A stretch of DNA of 64,000 nt, from NCBI GenBank assembly GCA_020354625.1, contig CP070651.1, forward strand, positions 1,623,519-1,687,518, given 5' to 3'. Positions 17,235 to 25,238 of this stretch are shown in pieces. A program made the position numbers and the translations under genes. Source of the stretch: Trueperaceae bacterium (GTDB taxonomy: Bacteria > Deinococcota > Deinococci > Deinococcales > Trueperaceae). The notes beneath the pieces were generated by a model. That model saw only the letters and a program-made list of their open reading frames with translations, did no database searches and was not told the origin of the DNA. Positions within the stretch are counted from its first letter, which is position 1. Each line of letters begins with the position of its first letter.

Positions 17235-18968
17235 ATGACCACGCGTTTCGAGCCGGTCGTAACCCGCGCCGGTGCGGACGGATCTCGCGCCCTGACCGAG
17301 GTCGATCCGATCACGACAGAGATTGTCCGACACGGTCTCAATTCGGCCGCGAACCAGATGAAGCAAGCTCTGATTCGCACCGCTTTTTCGCCGATCATCT
17401 ATGAGGTCTTGGATTTCGCCGTCGCAATCTACGACGATGACGTGCGCCTTTTGGCCCAGGCCCCGAGCCTGCCGATCTTTATGGGAACCATGAGCTTCTG
17501 TGTCGAAGCGGCTGTAGCTGCCGTCGGGGGTCGTGAACGGCTCGAGCCGGGAGATATCATCCTCTACAACGATCCTTACGGTTCCGGATCCCACCCCCAG
17601 GACGCTGCCCTTATCATGCCCGTCTTTTTAGACGAGAATTTGGTCGGTTATACCGCCATTAAAGCGCACTGGCTCGATATCGGTGCCAAAGACCCCTACG
17701 CGACAGACACGGTCGACGTTTTTCAGGAGGGGGTGATCTTCCCCGGTGTGAAGCTCTACAGCCGTGGACAGCGAGTCGACGATGTCTACCGCACGGTGCT
17801 GGCCAATTCCCGGATGCCGGCTGCGGTAGAGGGAGATATCCGGGCGGAGATTACCGGGGTGAGGACCGGTGGAGAAGCCCTGTTGCGACTGATACGGCGC
17901 TACGGTCTGGTCGACTTCAAACAGGCCGTCGAACATATGTTCGACCACGCCGAAGCGACCGTGCGACGCTACTTCGAAGAGATCCCTGACGGCCAATATC
18001 GCGGCTTCGGAATGATGGATGACAACGGCGTAGAACCCGACCCTGTTCCCTTCGAGGTGGTGCTCGAAGTGAAAGGGTCCACCGTGCAAATCGATTACTC
18101 GAACGCCCCGGGGCAGCAGCGTGGACCGATCAACTGTCCGTTGCCTTCGACGGTATCGGCGAGCCGGGTTGCCATTTCGATGTTGGCTGGTGCGGGTGAG
18201 GCCCCCAACGAAGGACACATGCGCCCGGTCGAGATCAAGACGCGTCCCGGTACCCTCTTCCACCCCTTGCCACCGGCCCCCTGTTTCCTCTGTGGTTGGC
18301 CGACCATCCAGGCCATCGAAGTCATCTATCACGCGATCTCACAGGCCTTGCCCCACGCCGTAACGGCCTGTAGCGGTGGGGATATCTGCGGCCTTACCCT
18401 CTACGGCGTGCGAAAGGATACCGGCGAGCCGTGGACTGATGGATCGCCACACCCCGTGGGCCAGGGCGGTCATATCTATGGCGATGGCGGCACCATGATG
18501 CACGTATCGGAGTCTGCCACTCGCTTTCCGGCGACAGAGGTCTGGGAATCCAAGAACCCTATCATCATGGAGAAAGTCGAGTTGGCTCAGGATTCGTGCG
18601 GTGCCGGAGAGCACCGGGGCGGCCTCGGGATCGATTTCTTCTTCCATGCGCTCGATGACTTTTTCATCACGGCAGCGGTCGAGCGTACCAAGACAGCCCC
18701 GTGGGGGCTTTTGGGTGGCGCTGAGGGACGGCCCAACGCTGCAGCGGTACGCTATCCGAACGGGGAGCGGACCTTCATCGGCAAGGCGACACGCTTGCCG
18801 GTTCCGAAAGGTGCCACCTTGGAGTATTACACCGGCGGCGGTGGTGGTTATGGCGAGCCAGCGGAGCGTGAGGAAGCGGCGATCCGAAAAGATCTCCGCG
18901 AAGGCTATCTCAGCGAATCGTATGTTCGTCAACACTTCCCTCAGCTGAAACTCGAGGAGGGGTCATGA
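17235..18968 (+). CDS. hyuB: Hydantoinase/oxoprolinase subunit B (first pair)
   Basis: 577 residues. The HyuB pattern is clear: TEIVRHGLNSAANQMKQALIRTAFSPIIYE near 28-57, GDIILYNDPYGSGSHPQD near 104-121, AHWLDIGAKDPY, then GPINCPLPSTVSASR near 300 and the Gly-rich C-terminal GGGGGYGEP. It forms the second subunit of the ATP-dependent cyclic amidase with the preceding HyuA. The next gene starts within its final codons (4-base ATGA overlap at 18965), which shows tight translational coupling to the SDR. Confidence 0.93.
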   Translation: MTTRFEPVVTRAGADGSRALTEVDPITTEIVRHGLNSAANQMKQALIRTAFSPIIYEVLDFAVAIYDDDVRLLAQAPSLPIFMGTMSFCVEAAVAAVGGRERLEPGDIILYNDPYGSGSHPQDAALIMPVFLDENLVGYTAIKAHWLDIGAKDPYATDTVDVFQEGVIFPGVKLYSRGQRVDDVYRTVLANSRMPAAVEGDIRAEITGVRTGGEALLRLIRRYGLVDFKQAVEHMFDHAEATVRRYFEEIPDGQYRGFGMMDDNGVEPDPVPFEVVLEVKGSTVQIDYSNAPGQQRGPINCPLPSTVSASRVAISMLAGAGEAPNEGHMRPVEIKTRPGTLFHPLPPAPCFLCGWPTIQAIEVIYHAISQALPHAVTACSGGDICGLTLYGVRKDTGEPWTDGSPHPVGQGGHIYGDGGTMMHVSESATRFPATEVWESKNPIIMEKVELAQDSCGAGEHRGGLGIDFFFHALDDFFITAAVERTKTAPWGLLGGAEGRPNAAAVRYPNGERTFIGKATRLPVPKGATLEYYTGGGGGYGEPAEREEAAIRKDLREGYLSESYVRQHFPQLKLEEGS

Positions 18969-19672
18969 AGCTCAAAGACAGCGTCATTATCCTCACGGGC
19001 GCGGGGCGTGGCCTCGGCAAGGCGATCGCCTTGGCACTGGCCGATCGAGAGGTCAAGCTGGCCCTGCTCGCCCGGACGCGTCACGAACTCGACGCCGTGG
19101 CGGAGGTGGTCAGCGCAGCGGGCTCGCAGGCGCTCGTCGTCCCTGTCGATCTTTCCGATCCCGATCAGATCGAAGGGGCTGTTGCCAAAACGCTCGAAGC
19201 GTTTGGCGGCATCGATGTCCTCATCAACAACGCCGGTTGGTCTCCCCCTCTCAGGCCGCTACAAGAGACCACGCTCGAGACGTGGAACACGGCCATGGAC
19301 GTCAACGCCAGGGCGACCTTTCTCCTTTGCAAAGCGTGTCTTCCTACTCTCATCGAGAAACGAGCCGGGCATATTATCAATATCTCTACTGCCGTTGTCG
19401 ATGTCCCCGTCGCGACCATTACCGCCTATCGTGCGTCTAAAGCGGCGCAGAAAGCGTTTGCTGAGAGCCTGCTCGAGGAGGTGAGGCCACTCGGCATCAA
19501 GGTGACCACTATCCTCCCCGAGCCGATGGATACGCCGATGCGTTGGGAGGCCACCCCGGACTATCCTCGGGACCGTGTGATGGATCCTAATGAGGTGGCG
19601 AGGGTAGTGGTGGAGCTTTTGAAGCAAAACGAAGAGGTCTTTGTCGATCGACTTGCGGTTCGGGTTGTGTAA
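18965..19672 (+). CDS. Short-chain dehydrogenase/reductase
   Basis: 235 residues, classical SDR. The cofactor motif TGAGRGLGKAIA is near residue 11, NNAGWS near 88, and the catalytic Ser-Tyr-Lys set is intact: Ser in INISTAV near 140 and Tyr-x-x-x-Lys in AYRASKAAQ near 155. Cytosolic NAD(P)H-dependent oxidoreductase. It overlaps HyuB by 4 bases and the following M24 peptidase gene starts immediately after its stop, so it belongs to the same operon and probably oxidises or reduces an intermediate of the same pathway. Substrate unknown. Confidence 0.92.
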   Translation: MKLKDSVIILTGAGRGLGKAIALALADREVKLALLARTRHELDAVAEVVSAAGSQALVVPVDLSDPDQIEGAVAKTLEAFGGIDVLINNAGWSPPLRPLQETTLETWNTAMDVNARATFLLCKACLPTLIEKRAGHIINISTAVVDVPVATITAYRASKAAQKAFAESLLEEVRPLGIKVTTILPEPMDTPMRWEATPDYPRDRVMDPNEVARVVVELLKQNEEVFVDRLAVRVV

Positions 19673-20767
19673 GTGGACGTCTACCAAGCGCGTCAGCAGG
19701 CCGCTCGGAGTGCGATGGCGGACGCCGGTTTCGATTTCCTGGTGGTCGGACCCTCTCCGGATCTACGCTACCTGACGGGGTTCGAGGGTTCCATGAGCGA
19801 GCGTCTCACCGTACTCGTTTTACCCGCTTCGGGGAGGCCTAGCTTCGTTCTTCCAGCCTTTGAAGCGCCCCGCTTTGTCTCCTTTGAAGACTTTGCAGAA
19901 CTGGTGACCTGGGATGAGTCCGAGGATCCGTTCGAGGCGTTGAGCCAGGTTATCGGGGTCACGAAAGAGCTGGTGATCGGCGTCAACGACACCCAGTGGT
20001 CCAGATTTCTCCTCGGTTATCAAGATGTCCTCCCCACGGCCCGTTTTGAGCCGGCTTCGCATGTCATCGGTCCCCTGAGGGAACGCAAACGCCCCGAGGA
20101 GATCACAGCGCTGCGCGAAGTCAACCGGCTGGCCGACCTCGCCTTCGCCGAACTGGTCGCCACACAGCTCACGGGTCTTACTGAACGCCGGCTCTCCCGC
20201 ACGTTGTCCGATATCCTGCTCGATATGGGCAACGATGCGGTCGGCTTTGCGACGGTCGCTTCCGGACCGCACTCGGCTTCCCCTCACCACGAGATGGGGG
20301 ACCGAGTGATCGGAGAAGGGGAGGCGCTCCTCTTCGATTTCGGCGGCCGCCACCAGGGCTACTTTGCCGACGTCACCCGTACCGTGGTTGTAGGTCGTTT
20401 GCCAGGAGGATTTGAAGAGGTGTACCGCATCGTCCAGGCTGCGCAGCAGGCTGCCGTTGAGGCCGTACGTCCTGGGATTATGGCCGGATCGATCGACCGG
20501 GTGGCACGTGGGATCATCATGGAGGCAGGCTACGGTCACGCCTTCACCCACCGCGTTGGTCATGGGGTCGGTTTGGAGGTTCACGAACCCCCCTACCTGA
20601 CGGGAGACAGCACCACTATCCTCGAGCCGGGCATGACCTTTAGCGTCGAGCCTGGTATCTACCTGCCGGGACGCTTCGGTGTGCGGATCGAAGATACCGT
20701 GTTGGTTACTGAAAATGGGGGGGAGCGGCTCAATACGTGCACTCGTGAGCTGCTCGTTGTATCGTAG
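19673..20767 (+). CDS. M24 family aminopeptidase/prolidase (Xaa-Pro type)
   Basis: 364 residues starting with a GTG directly after the SDR stop. The two-domain layout is typical: an N-terminal creatinase-like domain (MADAGFDFLVVGPSPDLRYL) and a pita-bread catalytic domain. All five metal ligands are visible: Asp in LLFDFGG and Asp in YFADVTRTV (near 222 and 233), His in HRVGHGVGLEVHEPPY (near 300), Glu in FSVEPGIYLPG and Glu in VRIEDTV. It would hydrolyse Xaa-Pro dipeptides or a related amide such as creatine. The context of hydantoinase and peptide importer supports use of imported dipeptides or N-carbamoyl-like compounds. Confidence 0.92.
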   Translation: MDVYQARQQAARSAMADAGFDFLVVGPSPDLRYLTGFEGSMSERLTVLVLPASGRPSFVLPAFEAPRFVSFEDFAELVTWDESEDPFEALSQVIGVTKELVIGVNDTQWSRFLLGYQDVLPTARFEPASHVIGPLRERKRPEEITALREVNRLADLAFAELVATQLTGLTERRLSRTLSDILLDMGNDAVGFATVASGPHSASPHHEMGDRVIGEGEALLFDFGGRHQGYFADVTRTVVVGRLPGGFEEVYRIVQAAQQAAVEAVRPGIMAGSIDRVARGIIMEAGYGHAFTHRVGHGVGLEVHEPPYLTGDSTTILEPGMTFSVEPGIYLPGRFGVRIEDTVLVTENGGERLNTCTRELLVVS

Positions 20768-20852
20768 GGGGGTTAGACACTCAATTGATCGTTGTCTGCT
20801 CGATGCCTAGTTCGGTCTTCTTTCGGCACTACTCAACCTATGGAGGTGAACG

Positions 20853-22373
20853 ATGCGACACACCCTAGCCCTCTTCGCCCTGGTATTCCTCTTTCCGTTC
20901 GCTCTAGGACAAGAAACGGTCTTGCGTGCCGGTCTCGATGTCGACGCCGGAACCATGGACCCCCGTTTGGCGCGCGATACGAGCGCTGAGCGAATGCAAG
21001 ACCTGATCTATAACGGTCTCATCCGGCTCGATCCACAGGTGGTTCCGCAGCCGGATCTCGCCCTCTCCTGGGAGTTTACTTCCGATACCACGTTGGTTGT
21101 CAACTTGCGCTCAGGGGTCGTGTTTCATAACGGCCAACCGTTCACGGCTGAAGATGTGGTCTATACCTATACCACGCTGATCGACGAGAATTTCGGTTCC
21201 CCCAGGCGTTCGCTCTATACCCCGATCAACAGTGTGGAGGCGGTCGACGACCTCACCGTCCAGTTCAACCTTGCCCACCCCTATGCCCCGCTGCTGCAAT
21301 ATCTGGACAAGGGGATCGTTCCCCATGAAGCGGCTTCCAGCCTGGGTGCCGATTTCGGAGACAACCCGATCGGTACCGGACCGTTCAGCTTGGAAAGCTG
21401 GGAAAAGGGCAACCGGATCGAGCTGGTGGCCAACGATCAGTACCACTTCGGTCGTCCTGCGATCGACCGGATTTCGGTCAGCGTCATCCCCGATAACAAC
21501 GTACGCTTGCTGGCGCTCGAGTCGGGCGACCTCGATTTCATCCACTCGCCGGTCCCCCCCCAAGATCTCGAGCGCTTGCGTGCAGAAGGCGAGCTGGTGG
21601 TCGAGCAGACTACGGCCCTGGGGTACACCTATCTGAACCTCAACACAGCCAATCCGATTCTGTCCGACGTTCGGGTCCGCCAAGCGCTCGCCCACCTGTC
21701 CGACCGGGACACCATCTCGGAAGTAATCTTCTTCGGCATGGATCAACCAGGTGCTTCGTTTCTCTTGCCAAATACCTTCTACTTCTCGGATCAAGTCACG
21801 ACCTATGACTACGATCTCGAGCGCGCCGAGGAGCTGTTGACCGCAGCCGGCTGGGTCGACAGCGATGGCGACGGCGTGCGCGACAAAGACGGACAACCGC
21901 TGCAACTCGAGCTGACCACCAACATCGACCCCAACCGCCAACAGATCCTCGAGTTTTTGCAGGGCGAGTGGGCGCAGGCAGGCATCGACGCCTCGGTTCG
22001 AGTCTACGAGTGGCCTTCGTATATCGGTGACGTGATTGCGGGGAATTACGATGTGGGCTTGATCGGTTGGTTGCTGCTCACAGATCCCGATCGCGCCACA
22101 TTTCTTCAGTTCCGCAGCGACGGTGGGAGTAACTACGGGAGCTACGCCAATGCCGAGGTCGATCGACTCCTCAACGAGGGCCGCCTCGTGACCGATCCTG
22201 AGGGTCGCAAGGCGATCTATGAGCAGGTAGCGCAGCAGATCACCGGGGAGTTGCCTTACATCTTCTTGCTCTACCAAGGCTACGTGGCGCTGCACGATCA
22301 GGCTCTCGAAGGGTATGTCTTGCACCCGCTCGGTTCGTGGCGGTCGTTCGAATCGGTATCACTCAACCGGTAA
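20853..22373 (+). CDS. Peptide-type ABC transporter, substrate-binding protein (importer 2)
   Basis: 506 residues, family 5 binding protein. The Sec signal peptide MRHTLALFALVFLFPFALGQ is followed by LRAGLDVDAGTMDPRLARDT. Other family blocks are VVFHNGQPFTAEDVVYTYTTL near 90-110, GTGPFSLESWEKGNRIEL near 170-190 and VRQALAHLSDRDTISEVIF. TATGGAGGTGAACG precedes the ATG. It sits in the middle of the catabolic block behind the M24 peptidase, so its ligand may be a substrate of the adjacent HyuAB or M24 enzymes. Confidence 0.93.
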   Translation: MRHTLALFALVFLFPFALGQETVLRAGLDVDAGTMDPRLARDTSAERMQDLIYNGLIRLDPQVVPQPDLALSWEFTSDTTLVVNLRSGVVFHNGQPFTAEDVVYTYTTLIDENFGSPRRSLYTPINSVEAVDDLTVQFNLAHPYAPLLQYLDKGIVPHEAASSLGADFGDNPIGTGPFSLESWEKGNRIELVANDQYHFGRPAIDRISVSVIPDNNVRLLALESGDLDFIHSPVPPQDLERLRAEGELVVEQTTALGYTYLNLNTANPILSDVRVRQALAHLSDRDTISEVIFFGMDQPGASFLLPNTFYFSDQVTTYDYDLERAEELLTAAGWVDSDGDGVRDKDGQPLQLELTTNIDPNRQQILEFLQGEWAQAGIDASVRVYEWPSYIGDVIAGNYDVGLIGWLLLTDPDRATFLQFRSDGGSNYGSYANAEVDRLLNEGRLVTDPEGRKAIYEQVAQQITGELPYIFLLYQGYVALHDQALEGYVLHPLGSWRSFESVSLNR

Positions 22374-22392
22374 CGACAGGTATCGTGGGTCG

Positions 22393-22411
22393 CCCGGCCG
22401 ATTAGGCCGGG
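22393..22411 (+). other. Intercistronic hairpin between binding-protein and permease genes
   Basis: CCCGGCC (22393-22399) pairs with GGCCGGG (22405-22411) around a 5-base loop in a 52-base gap. A third GGCCGG block follows at 22413. It is the shortest of the five such hairpins but entirely G-C. No T-run is present. Confidence 0.6.
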
Positions 22412-22425
22412 TGGCCGGTTAGGCC

Positions 22426-23409
22426 ATGCTCCAATACGCGCTACGGCGGCTCCTCCTTTTCGTCCCCGTTGTGTTTGGGGTGCTCTGTATCGTTTTCTTT
22501 ACCGTCCGCTTGGTACCGGGTGATCCGGCGACCGTCCTGTTGGGTCCAGAAGGGACTGATGAAGATCGCGCCCGGATCACCCGGCTGTTGGGTCTCGATC
22601 GACCCCTGCCGGTCCAGTTCGGCATCTATCTCTGGAACGCTTTACAAGGCGACTTCGGTCGCAGTATTTTTCTGGGGAGCAGCGTGAGATCGCTGGTGCT
22701 AGACCGGTTGCCCGCCACCCTCGAGCTCGCCCTGCTGGCGATGTTTCTGACCGTGGTGATCGCCTTACCGCTAGGCATGATCGCTGCGGTGCGGTCCAAT
22801 ACCTTGATCGATTACGGCGCCACGCTGCTGGCACTCCTCGGGGTCTCTATGCCGCTCTTTTGGTTTGGCGTGCTCGCGATTCTGGTGTTTTCTTTGAGGC
22901 TCGAGTGGTTACCCTCGTTTGGACGCGATCCCGGCCTCTTTCCCGCGGTGGGTGCGCTCTTTTCGGGGGGCTCGCTTGCCGATGTGTGGCAGGCACTCCG
23001 ACACGCCTTTTTGCCGTCTCTGACGCTCGCTTTCGGAGCTATCGCCTTGGTGGCGAGGTTGGTCCGGTCTTCGATGCTCGAGGTGTTGAACCTCGATTAC
23101 GTGCGTACCGCCCGTTCCAAAGGACTTGCAGAACGTTTGGTAGTGAACAAACACGCGTTTCGCAATGCCCTCCTGCCGGTGATCACCGTGGTCGGCCTTC
23201 AGTTCGGTACCCTGATGGGAGGTGCGGTGATTACCGAGACGATTTTCGCCTGGCCCGGTTTGGGCCGACTGGTTGTCAATGCCATCAGCCAACGAGACTT
23301 TCCGGTGATCCAGGGGAGCGTGGTGTTCATCGCGGTCGCTGTCAGCGTGGTCAACTTGCTCGTCGATCTCTCCTACGCTGTCATCAATCCGAAGATTCGC
23401 TATGGCTAG
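22426..23409 (+). CDS. Peptide-type ABC transporter, permease B (importer 2)
   Basis: 327 residues, DppB family. The N-terminus MLQYALRRLLLFVPVVFGVL with RLVPGDPATVLLGPEGT is diagnostic, the EAA loop DYVRTARSKGLAERLVVNKHAFRNALLPV is near 222-250, and the C-terminus ends VINPKIRYG. About six membrane segments. The next permease gene begins 8 bases before its stop. There is no strong ribosome site before ATG 22426, so translation may depend on the adjacent hairpin and upstream gene. Confidence 0.93.
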   Translation: MLQYALRRLLLFVPVVFGVLCIVFFTVRLVPGDPATVLLGPEGTDEDRARITRLLGLDRPLPVQFGIYLWNALQGDFGRSIFLGSSVRSLVLDRLPATLELALLAMFLTVVIALPLGMIAAVRSNTLIDYGATLLALLGVSMPLFWFGVLAILVFSLRLEWLPSFGRDPGLFPAVGALFSGGSLADVWQALRHAFLPSLTLAFGAIALVARLVRSSMLEVLNLDYVRTARSKGLAERLVVNKHAFRNALLPVITVVGLQFGTLMGGAVITETIFAWPGLGRLVVNAISQRDFPVIQGSVVFIAVAVSVVNLLVDLSYAVINPKIRYG

Positions 23410-24238
23410 CGTCAAGTTCTGGCGAAGTTTGCTGCGACATGCCGGTGCCGTGGTGGGTGGCGCCATCGTCATTGTGGTCGTGGCGATCGCCCTTTTTGCG
23501 CCGATTTTGGCCCCTTACAACTTTGATCAGCGCAACATTCGTGAGCGATTCCAACCGCCTAGCAGAGAGCATCTTCTCGGTACTGATAACTTCGGGCGCG
23601 ATACGCTGTCCCGCATCTTTGTGGGGGCTCGGGTTTCCCTACAGGTGGCTGTGCTGTCGGTCGGTATGGCGGCGCTGATCGGCGTGGTGCTCGGCGCGCT
23701 CGCAGGTTATCTCGGCGGACTGGTCGATCTCATCGTGATGCGTGTGGTCGATATCTTTTTAGCTTTTCCTCCGATATTACTGGCCCTCATGTTGGTGGCG
23801 GTTCTCTCCCCGAGCGCTTTCAGCGTCACCGTCGCCTTGGGACTCGTGTACTGGACCGCGTATGCCAGGGTGATCCGGTCGAGTATCCTGGCTTGGAGAC
23901 AAGAAGAGTTCGTCGAAGCGAGCCGGGCGCTTGGGGCCAACTGGCCCAGAACGCTCTTTCGGCACGTTCTTCCCAATGCTGTCGGCCCGATGATTGTGGT
24001 AGCCTCGGTCGGGATGGGGAGCGCCGTGACGGCGGAGGCAGCCCTGTCGTTTTTGGGGCTCGGTGTGCAACCTCCGACTCCATCTTGGGGGTCGATTCTC
24101 AACACGGGGTTGCAATTTCTGCGTCAGGCGCCCTACCTATCGACGTTTCCGGGGGCCGCGATCATGATTACGGTGTTAGGGTTCAACCTGTTGGGTGATG
24201 GCCTCAGAGATGCACTGGATCCGAGGGGCACCACCTAA
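23402..24238 (+). CDS. Peptide-type ABC transporter, permease C (importer 2)
   Basis: 278 residues, DppC family. It has the periplasmic HLLGTDNFGRDTLSRIFVGAR motif near 57-77, the EAA loop QEEFVEASRALGANWPRTLFRHVLPNAVGP near 165-195 and the C-terminal DGLRDALDPRG. The start overlaps permease B by 8 bases. It is followed by an AstE-like deacylase gene instead of the DppD/DppF ATPase genes expected in a complete importer operon. Confidence 0.93.
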   Translation: MASVKFWRSLLRHAGAVVGGAIVIVVVAIALFAPILAPYNFDQRNIRERFQPPSREHLLGTDNFGRDTLSRIFVGARVSLQVAVLSVGMAALIGVVLGALAGYLGGLVDLIVMRVVDIFLAFPPILLALMLVAVLSPSAFSVTVALGLVYWTAYARVIRSSILAWRQEEFVEASRALGANWPRTLFRHVLPNAVGPMIVVASVGMGSAVTAEAALSFLGLGVQPPTPSWGSILNTGLQFLRQAPYLSTFPGAAIMITVLGFNLLGDGLRDALDPRGTT

Positions 24239-24269
24239 AGCGTGCGATACAGGGAGGCATAGGGAGCGT

Positions 24270-25226
24270 ATGGCCATAGCTGGAAAGAAGTTGGAATGGA
24301 TCCACGTCGCCCGCATGGCGAGCGGCATGGATCTACGGGTTGCAGTACACGTTGTGCAAGGGGCCAGTGATGGGCCGACGGTCGGTATCACAGCAGGGAT
24401 TCATGGGGATGAGTTGGTTCCGATCGAGGTGGTGCGCTCCGTGGTGAACAGCATCGATCCTCAACGGCTCTGTGGCAGGATCGTCGCCATTCCGGTTGCC
24501 AACCCGCTGGCGTTTGAAACCTTTACCCGTCATACGCCGACCGATATGCACAACCTCAACCGCGTCTTTCCAGGCACGCAAGACAGTTGGATCTCCGAGC
24601 TCTTGGCCCGTTCGCTGGTAGACTACCTGGTTCCCGGCCTCGATGCCCTACTCGACCTACACTCCGGGGGTGCCATCCCTACCGTAGACTACGTCTACGC
24701 TCTCAATGACCTGGAGCTATCGCGTAGCTTTCTCTTTCCCACCATGTACCGCGGCTCTTCCTATCCTGGCTCCTTGGGGACACATGTGGTCGAAACCACT
24801 GGGGCTTCGGTGGTGGTCGCCGAGATCGGTGGTGGCAATCAATTCGACGACGACTACGTGGTGAGAGGGATCGCCGGCGTCTGCAACGCCTTGACGAAGC
24901 TCGGATCGCTTCCAGGGGAAGTCGTAGCCGCCCCAGAACAGACTCTATTGACCGAGATGGCGATCATACGTCCCCGTCATGGCGGTATTCTTTATCCCGA
25001 GATCAAGGCGAGTAGTCTGGGTATGGAGGTACCACAAGGTACGCTTCTCGGCACGGTTCGTGACGCGCAAACCTTCGAAGTCCTAGAAGAGATCCACGCC
25101 CCCTTTGAACGGACCCATCTCGTGCTGGTACGTAGCGTCATCAGCAAGGTTCACGCGGGTGATTACGCGTACATGTTGGGCGATCTCGGCTCTGCCGAGA
25201 TCTTGCCGGCCCACCAGGAAGGCTGA
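24270..25226 (+). CDS. Succinylglutamate desuccinylase/aspartoacylase-family deacylase (M14-like)
   Basis: 318 residues from ATG 24270, preceded by AGGGAG; an earlier GTG at 24195 would overlap the permease gene and lacks a ribosome site. Zinc-site motifs: GIHGDELVP near residue 43-51 (His and Glu), MHNLNRVFPG (Arg/Asn for substrate) near 92-101 and DLHSGG near 130 (His). The family removes acyl groups from amino acids (N-acetylaspartate, N-succinylglutamate) or related amides in the cytosol. It sits between the second importer and the second HyuAB pair, consistent with processing of an imported acylated or cyclic amino acid. Confidence 0.9.
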   Translation: MAIAGKKLEWIHVARMASGMDLRVAVHVVQGASDGPTVGITAGIHGDELVPIEVVRSVVNSIDPQRLCGRIVAIPVANPLAFETFTRHTPTDMHNLNRVFPGTQDSWISELLARSLVDYLVPGLDALLDLHSGGAIPTVDYVYALNDLELSRSFLFPTMYRGSSYPGSLGTHVVETTGASVVVAEIGGGNQFDDDYVVRGIAGVCNALTKLGSLPGEVVAAPEQTLLTEMAIIRPRHGGILYPEIKASSLGMEVPQGTLLGTVRDAQTFEVLEEIHAPFERTHLVLVRSVISKVHAGDYAYMLGDLGSAEILPAHQEG

Positions 25227-25238
25227 GCTTAAAAAGAC

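Noticed and set aside
24195-24269. Longer start (GTG 24195) for the AstE-like deacylase
   Set aside because: It overlaps the permease gene and lacks a ribosome site, whereas ATG 24270 has AGGGAG.
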